64,000 bases of DNA from Channallabes apus (GCA_030522415.1 CM060113.1:7722065-7786064); one strand, 5' to 3'; shown: positions 24,301 to 34,470, counted from the stretch's first letter. Made by a program: numbers and translations. Notes: a model not told the origin generated them from the letters alone.

Positions 24301-25955
24301 AAACTACTTTATTATACAACTTAACTAAGACCACCTTAACATACCTCCTTTCCCAGACCACCTTATCATATGCTCAAACCAAAACTACCTTATTATACAC
24401 TACTAAATGTATCCTTCCATACCCCTCTACCCAAGACCACCTGATCATACCCTACACCCAAGACCATCTGATCATACCCGCTCCCCAAGACCCACCTTGA
24501 CATACACCCCATTCAAATCTAAGTAAAACCTTCTCATCAGTATGCATCTCTCAAACTCGCACTCTACCAGAATACTGCCCTTAATCCCGCACCCCACTCT
24601 TACCCCCTTATCAGCACACCGCCCTGCTCGGATTGGCTGTGCGGCTGGGAGGAGACATGACTCAGCATTATAGCGCAACACATGTGGTTTCTCTTTGCTG
24701 CTTGTCTCTCTGCTCTGTCTCACATCCCCACCGTGGTGCCGGAGACAGGGCATGCCCCGCAGCTAAGAGTTCTGCTTTAATGACATGATGAGAATCTCTG
24801 TTTTCAGAAAGGACGGACTTAAAAATCAAATGTTTCAGACAGACACGTCAACTCTCAGCATGCCTGTACACTAACAGTTCAAAGACGCACTCAGTCAAAT
24901 ATTTACAAGATTTATATAATGTCTTAATGCTGATAATGTACAGCTGAAAGTGTGCAGTATGGCTGATTCATCTGAAGTAAAGCATCTAAAGAATTTTAGC
25001 CAAAGCTCGAGCTGTAGAGCATGTGAGCACGCTTAGAGAGCAGATATACTCCCCTCACTCTCATTGGTTTATTCTCCATAAGACGCTTTGGAGCGTCTGG
25101 GCTTCATTTTGGCCTCCGCGTAATATTGCTGTTCTTTAAAGAAGTGCTCAAGCTCTAATAGTCGTTTATAGGTTCCAGATGCCAAGGCTCCAAACATGTG
25201 GGCTCGGGGGCAGGGTGCGCGACAAGGTTTAGTCTCTTCAGGAGATCAGAATGAAACTTTATGTTGCACAGAGAAAAGTTAAAAGACTACAACCCAAAGT
25301 TCAGCTCTAATCTCTTATCACTGTTTATGGCCAGATGTTTGTGTACAAAGTACAGATGTGTGTTACACCACGTTTATATCGGATGCTGATAAAACAGCTG
25401 CTGGTTAAATAGTCATTTTAAAAGTTTAATAATAATAATAATAAAAGGTTAAGTAGTTACAGCCAAAAGTGTAAACATTTTTGTATTTTCAAAATACTTT
25501 AAGGCTGGATATGGTTACAATAAATCCATACCCTTAAAGTGCATTGTGTAAGTTTTTAACCCCAGTGTTACCAGTCTTACAGAATGCTTTAATGAGATTA
25601 TAAGCTTAGCCAGAGTGCCAAATCTCACCTGGTTAAAAACCACGCTGCAAAAAACAGTGGCGTGTAAATTCTTTTCCAGTAATTTACAAAAACACGCATT
25701 GAGATGTGGAAATCTAACACTTTCTTTATTATTATACAGCATTTAATAATTTCATTAGAAAAAGCAGAGTGGACCAAAGTTGAAAAAAAAAATTTGATGA
25801 AAGCGCAAGGACTTCTTTTATGCGTAAATGAATGATGCTGCCATGTAAAAGGCCATTTTTGTAGGTCATAGAATGAATATCACATGATGCGATATTCTAT
25901 ACAATGATCAAATTTTAATGCATATGCCAGTGATGAGGGCTTTCTCTTGAAGTTG

Positions 25956-26005
<50 letters not shown>

Positions 26006-29000
26006 GTATGGTGGGTTATGGCATGGCGAAAGCAGCAGTGCATCAGCTGTGTGAGAGTCTGGCTGGAAAGGACAGCGGGCTTCCTGCCGGCGCCGTAGCC
26101 GTGGCCATCCTCCCGTAAGTTGCCGTTAGTCTTTCGGCCGCTCCCCTCGCAGGGTCGCCATGGCGGATCATCCAATCTGCAGACAACTTGGCGCAGGGTT
26201 TTACGCCGGATGCCCTTCCTCTATCCAGTAGCTGGGGTTTGGACTTTTTGTGGGAACTGACACGAAATACCCACCATTTTTAGGGCCATCCTGTCTGTCT
26301 ATCCACATTTTATGATCACAAGCCAACTGCTTTTATTCCTAACCGAAGCTGTACATCTGTTTATCAATGAGTAGTGAAGAGTCACAACGAGAGCAAGACC
26401 AGCTCCGACCTGCAGGACTCCATTAGCAAAAAAGTGTTTATAGCTAAGATCGCTGTGCTCTCTTGATGATGGTGGACTTCATGTCCTCCTTCAGTTCCAT
26501 CACAGTCATCTAAGAGCATACGATAGAGGCTAGTGATTTTCTGAGTGCGTTGAGTGGCGCTGTTTGTCAGCATGAGCAGCAGGTAGGAAAGATGCAGGTG
26601 CTTGGGGTCACATGACCTGAAGGATGCACGTGTTAGGATTTTTTTGGGGGGCAGAGCTTTTTGGAATTAATTTTAAAAATTTCAATTTGGGAGAAAAAAA
26701 CACCTAGGGTCACCTACGGGAAAAGTACAGGTCTTAGAGCATCAAAGGCTTCAGCAAAAAGGAAAGACCCTCCTGTACTGTACGTCTTCTGCCTCTGATG
26801 CAAATGAAAATCCCAAAAAGAAACATTTAAGCCTTATCCTGTCGTCCAGCCAAACCGAAGTTCTTCAGTTGTAACAATAAATACCTTTTTTGAGTTACTT
26901 TTGAAGGGAAAGCGGCAGCGATATTCACCACTTGGACACAACTTTTAAAAATATATTAGGTTTATTACCCATTAGAGAATGTTTCAAATTCTTTAGAATG
27001 AGGTATGTTATTTACCCAGAGATGCTCGTCTCCACTCCTTTCACGTTACTCATAATTGAAGCTTTACATAGCATGCCAGTCCTCTTGTTGCCGATTCGGG
27101 GATGTGTTCTGGTCCAGAGATTTTTCAATATAACCCAGTTATGACGTCGTGTTCCAGGGTTACCTTGGATACGCCGATGAACAGGAAATTCATGCCAGAC
27201 GCAGACTTCAGCAGCTGGACGCCAATGGAATACATCGCAGAGTGAGTGTTTAAAGTGTGTGTTAGTAATTAGTGTTGGAAAAACGGATGGATGGATGGAT
27301 GATGCGTAAAATAGATGGATGGGGGGAAATATACATTCATTCGCTCATGCGTGCCTGTGAAAAACAAGGGGAGGAATAATTAAAACTGGTAGGTTTGGCC
27401 ACAAGGTGGCAGTAACGTTCTTCCCATGAGACAATGTACATGGCTCAAGATTATCGTAGCAAAGTAAATCTTTAGAAAATGTACTTAAATAAAAAAAACA
27501 TAATGGTGGTTTTAATATAGTGGTTATAAATATAGCTTAATATAGTTAATTTATACAAAACAAAATAAATATTATTCTTGCCCCTAGATTTGGTATGAAA
27601 TATTCAGTTGTGGGGTGTCCGCATACTTTTGGCCATTTGTTTTGTTAGCATATAATAAGTGTTTTGTATAATATAGACAACTGTCTTTGTTTTTTCTGCA
27701 TACTGTGTGTGTATATATAATGTGTGTGTGTACACAATACACGTATGGCCTTATGTAATTAAGCAACAATAACAGTTATTTCAAGACATGAAGGTCAGCT
27801 GGTCTGTAACAGTTCTCGCAAGAACAGTATTGTGTCAACTTCATTTGCTCTACCCATCATCAAGCACCGTGATGAAACTGTCTCCCATGAAGACCTTCCC
27901 AGGAAAGCAACTTCAGAAGTTCATTTAGAGTTATCAGCCTGAAAAATGACCAATTAACAAACAGCACCTCGGATTAGAGCCGTTATGAAGGATTTACAGA
28001 TCATAAGTAGCAGAAACATTTTATCAACTGTTCAAATGAGATTATTGCATTTTTTCTGGATGCTTACAGTGTGGAAAGCAATAAAAATCAGGAAAGACCA
28101 TGGAGATAGAAGGGGTGTCCAGACTTTTGATTGATAGTGAATGTGTATATAGATATAAAATTACACTTTTTTTTTTTTTTTTTTTTTAAATAATCAAAAT
28201 AATGAGAATCATTTTATGTGAAATAGTAAAAAAAAAAAAACAATCAATATTTAGTATGAATAACGACTCCTTTATTCTTCACAACCTGCTGTATCCGGCG
28301 GGACATGGAGTCAGAGAAACTCAATCCATGCCTGTTTGGTTGCTTCCTGAAAAATCAGGCACAGAAATATACCACAGAAGTTCGCAGTTCATTTGAGAGT
28401 TCCATAGCTTTAGCCACAGAGGTGTACAGATAGTGAAACCATGCCATACTGGATATCTGTTCTAGCCATTAACTAAACTAGGTGATTCTACTTTACACAC
28501 TTTTTCAGCCAGATGTATAACTTGTAATACATGGCATGTCCTAATACTTTTGACCACCACTGTGTGTATAAATAGCGTCATTAGCACTAGAGAATGTAAT
28601 GCCAGTGATGCGCACACACACACACACACACACACTGACTGAGGAACGCACAGGAACGAGGCTGACCCTCCGTGTTACAAGACAAGATTAGATGTAGATT
28701 CGATGAAACGGGGGGGGGGGGGGGGGGTCGGGGCGGGGCTTAGTCAATTAAAACGAGCGCTCCCGTAATCGGATAACGACTGAGCGCCGAGGTTTTTGTC
28801 TCGTCATCGTCGGATCTTCTGAGTGAGCTTGTGGCTGATGCCAGTCTCCTCTGTCCACCACCGCAACTCGTTATCCTGCCATCCATCCCCTTCTTCTAGC
28901 ATTTTCACTGGTCTGTTTTTTTTTTTTTTTCCTTTCCCAGATTGTTCTACAGCTGGGCCACTGGGTCAGCGCGGCCAGCCTCAGGCAGTCTGATCCAGCT

Positions 29001-29043
29001 GGTGACGTCAGGAGGAAAGACAGAGGCCACGCCGGTTCAGTAA
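11649..29043 (+). CDS. qdpr: Quinoid dihydropteridine reductase, 7-exon gene
   Basis: QDPR is a cytosolic short-chain dehydrogenase/reductase. It uses NADH to reduce quinonoid dihydrobiopterin back to tetrahydrobiopterin, the cofactor of phenylalanine, tyrosine and tryptophan hydroxylases. The exons are 11649-11741, 15139-15231, 21121-21217, 21876-22016, 26006-26114, 27158-27241 and 28941-29043. They sum to 720 nt, giving 239 residues plus TAA, close to the roughly 240-244 of mammalian QDPR. Visible motifs are the nucleotide-binding GGRGALG (residues 13-19), Asp37 at the end of [12 protein letters not shown] (82-90), and the catalytic pair Tyr146/Lys150 in GYGMAK. The start has G at -3 and +4, with an in-frame TGA just upstream (11637-11639). 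Every intron is GT/AG with consistent phase. Teleosts can have two qdpr paralogues, and I cannot tell which this is. Confidence 0.97.
12232..12735 (-). mobile_element. hAT-like non-autonomous element, copy 2 (QDPR intron 1)
   Basis: Reverse-oriented relative of 10844-11367, sharing CGTGACTCCCATAGACG, GCGCATGCGC and TATTGGGGGTCTTTT. Its boundaries are fixed by comparison with the empty site near 49590. The E-box is at 12423-12428 and the NRF1-like site at 12316-12327. Confidence 0.75.
12885..14266 (+). mobile_element. Tc1-like element with long IR/DR termini
   Basis: Terminal repeats of about 200 bp. The left reads CAGGACCTTCTCAAAAAATT and the right is its complement, bordered by TA (12883-12884 and 14267-14268). 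CTCAAAAAATTAGCATAT recurs about 190 bases inside each terminus, the IR/DR arrangement of Sleeping Beauty-type Tc1 elements. The empty site is seen in the related repeat at 49730-49745. Confidence 0.92.
13230..14014 (+). pseudogene. Inactivated Tc1-like transposase
   Basis: ATG at 13230 opens [20 protein letters not shown], the first HTH. A stop follows SE at about 13320, and further frameshifts lie near 13350-13400. The frame 13520-14014 contains [15 protein letters not shown], the catalytic QHDLAPAH, and [20 protein letters not shown] with the final acidic residue. The stretch between the second HTH half and VMVWG is internally shortened, so the first catalytic Asp region (SDE) is missing. 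An active enzyme cannot be encoded as it stands. Confidence 0.88.
14416..14735 (+). mobile_element. SINE family A
   Basis: GGTGGTGTAGTGGTCACCAC head, GGGTTCGATTCCCACC B box, then CAGTCCAAAGACATGC and a GGATAAAGCAGTATAGA tail. Confidence 0.75.
15139..15231 (+). CDS. qdpr: QDPR exon 2 (residues 32-62)
   Basis: Encodes [17 protein letters not shown] and the following helix to Gln62. Asp37 is the adenine-ribose-binding position of this family. Phase 0 at both ends; donor GTGAGG. Confidence 0.96.
15482..15540 (+). repeat. Retroelement 3' tail
   Basis: GTGAATTTCCCCATGGGGAT followed by GAATAAAGTATCTATATATC is the usual 3' end wording of fish LINE/SINE tails. Only the tail is visible. Confidence 0.5.
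15845..15955 (-). repeat. Dispersed repeat, copy 2 of an inverted pair
   Basis: The complement of GGTTTTGAATC, ATCGACTCGCATCAAGGCTG and AACTGACTCAT matches the order seen at 10697-10832. Confidence 0.55.
16180..17685. mobile_element. DNA transposon with GCAAAAGTCTTG termini
   Basis: The left end CAATGCTGTGCAAAAGTCTT is the imperfect complement of the right end AAGACTTTTACACAATACTG. It is interrupted by a hAT element (16543-17534). A (T)n(C)n tract lies at 16301-16340. No transposase reading frame survives. Confidence 0.65.
16543..17534. mobile_element. hAT-type non-autonomous element with perfect TSD
   Basis: Ends TAGGGCTGCA / TGCAGCCCTA with identical 8-bp flanks CTGGTGAT at 16535-16542 and 17535-17542. 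Inner sequence shows many ATATCG words. The interior is CpG-rich (about 16720-17050) and has no transposase. Confidence 0.88.
18418..18663 (+). pseudogene. BED-type zinc finger transposase fragment
   Basis: The frame from ATG 18418 reads [12 protein letters not shown], then [15 protein letters not shown] and [13 protein letters not shown]. These are hallmarks of the BED finger at the N-terminus of hAT transposases. The usual C-x2-C pair is replaced by W-K-V-H-K-C, and the second His lies in a degraded context, so zinc binding is probably lost. It ends at TAA 18661. A host ZBED gene is unlikely because it sits inside an hAT element. Confidence 0.65.
18825..19136 (+). pseudogene. ZBED5/SCAND3-like hAT transposase N-terminal fragment
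   Basis: Reads [39 protein letters not shown] and [13 protein letters not shown]. This is the second zinc-finger segment and linker of ZBED5-like hAT transposases. It stops at TGA 19134. The catalytic and dimerisation regions are absent. Confidence 0.75.
19400..20080. other. No recognisable feature
   Basis: Intron 2 sequence with a small (AAT)n run near 19918-19935. No further signal. Confidence 0.4.
20083..20523. mobile_element. Tc1-like MITE with nested SINE fragment
   Basis: The left terminus ACAAAAGTATGTGGACACCT is complementary to the right AGGTGTCCATAAGCATTTGG. A family B SINE fragment on the minus strand (20336-20428) lies inside. Confidence 0.6.
21121..21217 (+). CDS. qdpr: QDPR exon 3 (residues 63-94 plus 1 nt)
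   Basis: Encodes [19 protein letters not shown] and [13 protein letters not shown], with Trp86 near the pterin site. The donor is GTCCAG, a weak match beyond GT. It is the only GT before an in-frame TGA, and phase 1 fits exon 4 exactly. Confidence 0.93.
21284..21316. repeat. (ATT)n microsatellite
   Basis: Repeated TTA/ATT triplets in intron 3. Confidence 0.85.
21876..22016 (+). CDS. qdpr: QDPR exon 4 (residues 95-142 in part)
   Basis: Encodes [19 protein letters not shown] and [20 protein letters not shown]. Acceptor TTTGCAG, donor GTGCAC; the split Gly142 codon is completed in exon 5. Confidence 0.96.
22640..24520. repeat. Degenerate minisatellite in QDPR intron 4
   Basis: Variants of CCAAGACCACCTTATCATAC with short C/A-rich linkers recur throughout, densest from 22990 to 23445 and 24199 to 24500. 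Unit length varies from about 25 to 40 bases. The array is split by a 753-bp hAT element. Confidence 0.8.
23446..24198. mobile_element. hAT-like element CAGTGGCGGCTG with perfect TSD
   Basis: Termini CAGTGGCGGCTGCT and AGCAGCCGCCACTG are inverted. Flanks CTTATTAT are identical at 23438-23445 and 24199-24206. The interior has GGGAAGCTCAGCTTCCCC and no intact transposase. Confidence 0.9.
24530..25950. other. Intron 4, no recognisable feature
   Basis: Non-repetitive intron sequence with a short (AAT)n near 25428. No exon-like or transposon signature. Confidence 0.4.
25959..26001 (+). repeat. (TC)21 microsatellite forming the exon 5 polypyrimidine tract
   Basis: A pure TC run ends four bases before the AG of the exon 5 acceptor (TATAG at 26001-26005), so it serves as the polypyrimidine tract. 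Confidence 0.93.
26006..26114 (+). CDS. qdpr: QDPR exon 5 with catalytic Tyr/Lys
   Basis: Encodes [20 protein letters not shown] and then [11 protein letters not shown]. Tyr146 and Lys150 are the SDR catalytic pair. Donor GTAAGT; Pro178 is split with exon 6. Confidence 0.97.
26128..26270 (-). mobile_element. SINE family C next to the exon 5 donor
   Basis: CTTTCGGCCGCTCCCCTCGC, GGGTCGCCATGGCGGATCAT and TTTTACGCCGGATGCCCTTC are the complement of the 3' part of the unit at 63445-63668. It starts about 13 bases beyond the splice junction. Confidence 0.75.
26280..27157. other. Intron 5 remainder
   Basis: No repeat or conserved element recognised. A minus-strand 63-codon frame (26573-26382) shows no known motif. 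Confidence 0.4.
27158..27241 (+). CDS. qdpr: QDPR exon 6
   Basis: Encodes [20 protein letters not shown] and TPMEYIAE. It contains the SDR-typical DTPMNR after the sheet-forming AILPV. Acceptor TTCCAG, donor GTGAGT. Confidence 0.97.
27830..28130 (+). mobile_element. Tc1-like element fragment in intron 6
   Basis: CCCATGAAGACCTTCCCAGG, GTTCATTTAGAGTTATCAGC and the end GGGGTGTCCAGACTTTTGAT match the layout of a common fish Tc1 family. Most of the transposase is gone. An upstream TGTCCGCATACTTTTGGCCA (27618) belongs to another Tc1-type terminus. Confidence 0.55.
28613..28636. repeat. (CA)n microsatellite
   Basis: Short CA run in intron 6. Confidence 0.9.
28710..28728. repeat. Poly-G run
   Basis: About 18 consecutive G residues followed by GGGGCGGGGC in intron 6, about 210 bases before exon 7. 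Confidence 0.9.
28941..29043 (+). CDS. qdpr: QDPR exon 7 (C-terminus)
   Basis: Encodes [20 protein letters not shown] and [13 protein letters not shown] before TAA. The acceptor is CCCAG after a T-rich tract. Confidence 0.96.
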
Positions 29044-29082
29044 CAACCCTGAGACGAGAATAGGAGGAGAAGGGCTGGATAA

Positions 29083-29121
29083 AATAAATGTTCAGTGTTC
29101 AGCTGGATCAAAAGAAATAAA
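29083..29121 (+). terminator. QDPR polyadenylation signals
   Basis: Two AATAAA hexamers (29083-29088 and 29116-29121) lie 40-75 bases after the stop. Use of either is inferred. Confidence 0.6.
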
Positions 29122-29129
29122 AGGGCAAA

Positions 29130-31190
29130 GAAATAATATTTCGAGAAGAGAGAATTCATGCTTACAGTATTTGAACACACTGCCACTTATCGACATTTTA
29201 TTGTACACTACACACAATACCTTATTACTGTTTGATCATCAAATTTTCTTTCTTTTTTTTTTTTTTTCATTTGCATCATGTTTAATGTTCATCCTTGAAG
29301 AAAGGTTAAAGAATATTGCAAGCTGTCATTAAAATAACAGGTTAGTAGTAAAACAGCAGGAATTTTTGGTCGTCAAAACGTTGCAGCAATGTTCGAGATT
29401 TGGGATTAGATTTAGTTTTTTTTATTTTCGTTTCCATTTTGATGGAATGACGTCAGAACCTACATGATGTTGGGATAACGTTGAAGGATGTCACGTCAAA
29501 ACAATATTATTTTATGTCTTTCATTTATTTATTTTTTTCTCTCCCGCATGAAATATTTATCTGGCTCAAAGCCGTTTATTTTTTTTTATTATTTTATTTT
29601 TTTTCCCTACAAGTAAGCTGCCGACCTGAGCTGGTATCGAACCCTGGTCTGGGAAAGTGCTATCCACTGGGAACCTGCTTTTGATGCTAGTAAATACACG
29701 TATATTAAATATAAAAAACAAAACAAAGTGATAACACTACAAGACGCACAAGCACGTCGTGTACAAGAGACGAGCTTTGTATGATAAAAATGTGCCACGT
29801 TCTGCAGTGTGGGTTTCCGTACTCTTATAATATTACAAAAGGAACGACGGATGTAACGCAGTCGGACGTGATGCTAATAGACTTTGAGTGCCATAAAAGC
29901 TGTAAGTAAATTTTGGGTACATTGGGTTGTTTGGAGGTTGTATTGTATTCGCAACACTGTTTTGGGGTGCGTCATGCAACATTATCCCAACTTCACTTTT
30001 TCACATTTATCCTAATATTATAAGAATGAATGCTGGGAATGTGCTTATTCTAGTACCGTTACCATTTCTATAGGAGTTTACAGGAATTTAAATGTAAGAA
30101 GAATAACGCATAGATTAAACATTAAAACAAAGGCAAAATATTAATAATATTAATAATAATAATTGATACGGTGAAGCTTTTTGAAAGGAGACATTGCAAC
30201 ATGTATGGAAGGAGTCTCAAGTGGTGTACCAGTAGGTTTTCAACTATGTGGATATACTTTAGTTTGTTTGATTTCCAGTTATTCACTAACATGTCAAGAT
30301 TTTTGTTTTTATTATAATTAAAAACTATTATATCTATAATGTAGCTCTATATAATAATATATAAAATAAGTTAAAAATAAGTGTGCTCATTATACAAATT
30401 GTTGTGTACGACAGGTAAAACATTTCAGCATACTCGATATACAGTAATAAGCAGTTCAGTGCAGTTAAGTGTGTTATTCCTCAGACATGGTTTACTGACT
30501 GACTGAAGAACGTGTGACTTTGAAGTCATGTGACTTTCTTTTTTTTCTACCTCTTCATTCCGTAAAAGCAGTAGAACACTCAGCGGTTAATCCAAAAGTC
30601 CAATGCAGTTTTTCAAACAAGTGACCTTACCCTGCTTTTGTGTGTGTGTGTGTGTGCACGTTTGTGTATGAGAGTAGAATATAGATGAAAAAGTTTACAG
30701 GTAAACACCATCCATCAAAATCTTTCCTGTGCTCTGTGGCTGTGTGTTAGAGTGATACTGTGTACGGGCCAGTGTTAAGCAGGAAAATATTTCCCATAAT
30801 CCACAGCGAGGTTCTCGAGTCTCTTTGCATCAGCACTAGAAACATATTCAAATATTACACATATGAGAGTGTGTGTGTGAAGATGATTCATTCGTCTTTG
30901 TTAGTGCTCCATATGGACATAGTGTGCGATATTACACTTCCAGTCAAAATTCTGGATGTACTTTTTGTTTTGGAGAAACTTCTTTTATACACAGTATAGA
31001 TATATATAATTGTCAGTTTGCTATAGCATAGAAAGGACTTTTTTCAAATATTCACATTCTTTTAAAAAAAAAAATAACAATAAAAATGATAGACCCAGAA
31101 AAATACCCCAAGTATCTCAAAATACAATTTAAGGAACCAGAAACTTGATGGATTCCTCAGATTTTCCTCAGCTTCATATACTGTACCACG
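29130..31190. other. Downstream of QDPR, little recognisable
   Basis: AT-rich with T runs and a short (GT)n at 30638. A minus-strand tRNA-like B-box remnant (GGTATCGAACCCTGG, about 29630) suggests a decayed SINE. No gene seen. Confidence 0.4.
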
Positions 31191-31196
31191 TATTCA

Positions 31197-31535
31197 CTCA
31201 CTCATCCATCTATACCACTTTATCCTGTATTGATGATCGCGGGGGGCCTGGAGCCTAATCACAGGAGACCCAGGAGCACGAGGAAGGTACACCCTGGACA
31301 GGGTGCCAATCCATCGCAGGGCACACATACTGTACACACTCACATGGTACAGGCAAATTGGGAGCACCAGTTAGCCTAATCCGTATGTCTTTGGACTGTG
31401 GGAGGAAACTGGGGTACCCGGAGGGAACCCACCAACATGCGAACTCCATGCACACAGACGAGAGGCGGTAATCGAACCGTGACCCTGGTGGTACAAGGCG
31501 ACAGTGCGAACCATTAACCCACCGTGCCGCCTGCT
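31197..31535 (-). mobile_element. SINE family A
   Basis: CATCTATACCACTTTATCC, CGCGGGGGGCCTGGAGCC, GTCTTTGGACTGTGGGAGG and CCACCGTGCCGCC in order. Imperfect GCTTC(A/G)TATA words at both sides may be a target duplication. Confidence 0.75.
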
Positions 31536-31621
31536 TCGTATATACAAAGGCTATGCTTGAAAAATCAAATATGCACTTTGATTTTCCATTCAATCGTTAA
31601 TCTCAAAGCAAGTATTATATC

Positions 31622-31860
31622 CTGGTCAGGGTCCTGGTGGATCCGGAGCCTATCACAGGAGGACTGAGTACGAGGCAGGAAGAAAAATCTAGAAAGGATG
31701 TTAGTTTATTACAGGACATCACATAGTACATCACACACTGTTCCAAAGTAATTGAAAGTCGAAATTGACTTATTAGCATGTTTTTAGGAGCTGAAGCGAT
31801 AAGAGAACCAGAAACGAAGCCCACACATCGAAGGACTGCGAACTCCGGAGCTGTGAGACG
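31622..31860 (-). mobile_element. Diverged SINE family A relative
   Basis: GGTCCTGGTGGATCCGGAGC and GAGGACTGAGTACGAGGCA align with the family A tail. The rest is decayed. Confidence 0.4.
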
Positions 31861-31984
31861 GAAACAGTTTTTTTTTTTTTTTTTGCAGTTTTAAGTGGAA
31901 ATCCTGAAACCACTTCAAAGTTTGGAAAAACATGCTAAAGCTTGTTAAAGGAAATATCCAGTTTAAACAATTTTCCACTCACCT

Positions 31985-33520
31985 CACATGTGGACGATTA
32001 AACAAGACGTCTTTGGCGTCCAACACGTATTCACTGGAGCAACTGTATAAACTGAATGTATAATAAAGTCTCATTGAGAAACATAAAGCCAAATCTTCAT
32101 ATCCTTACATCCAGGAGCTTGATAAGGCTAGTTAATCTAATTTTATAACAAAAGGATTAAAGGAAGGGTTAATCAAGATTTACACATTGAAGTACTAATT
32201 GGAAATTGGTATTGTTATCTGTACATCAGTCTGCTTCCCACTTAATCGACATGCTTATTTCCTATTTTTTTTTCTTTTTCATGTTGGCTTCCAAAGAATT
32301 TCAATGTATATAAAAGCTACTTCTCGTTAAAGTTGACTTATTGTTGCATGTTAACCGACAGATCTCATTGCAGAAGTAAGTTTAAATTATTGCAATAATA
32401 TAAAGTTAAAAATATGAATTTATTCTACTAAAATATTTATATACACAGAGATGTCCATATAATCCTCTATTTAAGTAATATCCCACGAGATGAAGTGCTG
32501 TTTGCTGGATATCGGCAACAGCCGTGCTGATATTCAACACAACAGTACGGGCATGGTTGATATTGCTTTTATAACAGTTTCACAAACACCATTTATCATC
32601 AATGGATTATGATTTGTTTGTATATTTAACCAGTTATTTTGCTCCATCAACACCTATCCATTCATGACTGGGAGAACTTAGTAACCGCAACTGGCAGACC
32701 TGGCAACCGACAGTTAGTGTAATTAACAGGGCTGAAAGTAGTTTTAAATTCTAACTGGTCCTATGTAGCCAAAATGTAAAGAGAATAAGCAATGGAGGTG
32801 GTAGTGCGGTAAATTTCCACTTATTCCACATAACCCGGGTTCCGTGGTTAATGCTCTTGATTAGGGGTTAGAGGGGGTGGGGGGGGTAGGGGGGTGAGAC
32901 TTGTGTTAGAAGCTAGTTAGCTTTGTAGCCGTAAATGAAAGAACCCGGACACATGCAATTCAGAAGGACTTAGAAGCAGTTATTAAGGAGACAAAGTGTT
33001 GTTTCAAATGAGATAATGTTATCTGATGTGTTTTCTTGCTGGTGCTTCCGTGACTGATACTGAACGGGTTTTGGCAGGCAGCTCCTCTACAATCTTCACC
33101 CTTGCTGCGACCGACGATAATCAGAACACCCGGGACGTGGAGTGATACATATAGGTAAACGTCCCAGTGCTGTTTTTCTTTGTTATCACCAACTACAGAA
33201 TGCCTCTCGTCCAATCAGATTATTCGGTCTCAGCTCACTGTTATAGAATTTCAATGTGAAAAAAATGTCAGGTTTAAAAGCAAATCAGCAAAACCGAACC
33301 CTGATTGTCATTAATGACCTTTGTTACTTAGACTCAAGTACAAAAGTTTAAATTAAAAAATTGCCTCCACTTTATGATTTAATGAGAACGATGAGCAGTT
33401 AGAAAGTAGCATTAGTGAGATATTTGATATACTGTATAATGTAAAAAAGAGCAGTTTTGACAATATAAGGCCAAAATCAACTATAAACAATACATTAATA
33501 ATGAAATGCCATTTTTATTG
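31985..33520. other. No recognisable feature
   Basis: AT-rich intergenic DNA with a G-rich patch at 32870-32900. No coding signal. Confidence 0.4.
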
Positions 33521-33524
33521 CTGC

Positions 33525-33660
33525 TGATGAAGGGTTATTAACTGTTCTACTCATCAGAAGGTCATAAGTTCAAATCCTGGCATCAAATCCAAGCTGTCCC
33601 TATTGAGACCTTAAGCAAGTCCTGTAACCTTCTCAATTGCGCAGACAAATTAATGCTGTA
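33525..33660 (+). mobile_element. tRNA-like SINE remnant
   Basis: AAGGTCATAAGTTCAAATCC resembles a B box, and CCTTAAGCAAGTCCTGTAACC follows as in the family B tail. Weakly conserved. Confidence 0.4.
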
Positions 33661-33922
33661 AATGTAAAGTATAAAGTAGAAATGGATAAGTAAATGTATA
33701 TATTATATCATTATAATGTGACCAGTGATGGTAACTACAGTGGTAGATGGTATACTACAGTATAGTACAAGAATACTGGTATTATTTATTTTCTATTATT
33801 TATTAACTTTTCAGCTGATAAAATGTTGACCTTTTTTCAAATTTTAGCATGCATGATTTACTCATTTTTGTTTCTTTTGAAAATGATGTAACGTCCATGA
33901 AAAATTCCCAAAGGTGTGTGTG

Positions 33923-33923
<1 letters not shown>

Positions 33924-33979
<56 letters not shown>

Positions 33980-33982
33980 CAA
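33924..33982. repeat. (TA)n plus poly-T
   Basis: TA dinucleotides to 33961 followed by a T run. Confidence 0.9.
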
Positions 33983-34368
33983 ATAATTATTTTTGCCCTT
34001 TACTCCAAAGGGTGCACAAACATTTGCATGCATCTCTCACTGCACTAATCAGTAATCAGTCATTAAAAATCAGAATGCACTGAGGTGCCTTGAGGTAACA
34101 TTAAACAAGGTTTGGGTTTCTTTTACCTTTTTGTTCCTCCGATGTCGCCTTTCACCGATGAAAGATTGAAGACGTGGCCCCCTTTCGCCCTGCAGTCATT
34201 AGGGTTCCGTCTCTAACAATAAAACATATGGAAGCCATTTAGTCTGAGCACCAACCGGTCACATAAATAAAGACTGGGCAGATGGAAGTGGTTAGTGTAC
34301 CTCTGGTGACTTGTGTGCACATACTTATGTCTGCATGTGGGAACATTATATATAATATGTAATGTCTT

Positions 34369-34470
34369 GGAGCGAGGTCGGGACTGTACGGGGCAATAAC
34401 TCCCAGTTATGTGCAAGTGGTGCTGGTGAATGATTGTGTGTACAGTTTACACAGACAGATGCAAGCAACG
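34369..34470 (-). pseudogene. mariner-type transposase C-terminal scrap
   Basis: The minus strand translates to APYSPDLAP at 34396-34369, the final catalytic motif of mariner transposases. The flanking frame is too decayed to extend. Confidence 0.45.

Noticed and set aside
22990..24500. Regularly spaced repeats resembling a CRISPR array
   Set aside because: Repeat units vary, spacers are low-complexity and irregular, no cas genes exist, and it lies in an intron of an animal gene.
26382..26573. 63-codon minus-strand frame in QDPR intron 5
   Set aside because: No known motif, no splice or conservation support; kept only as unexplained intron sequence.
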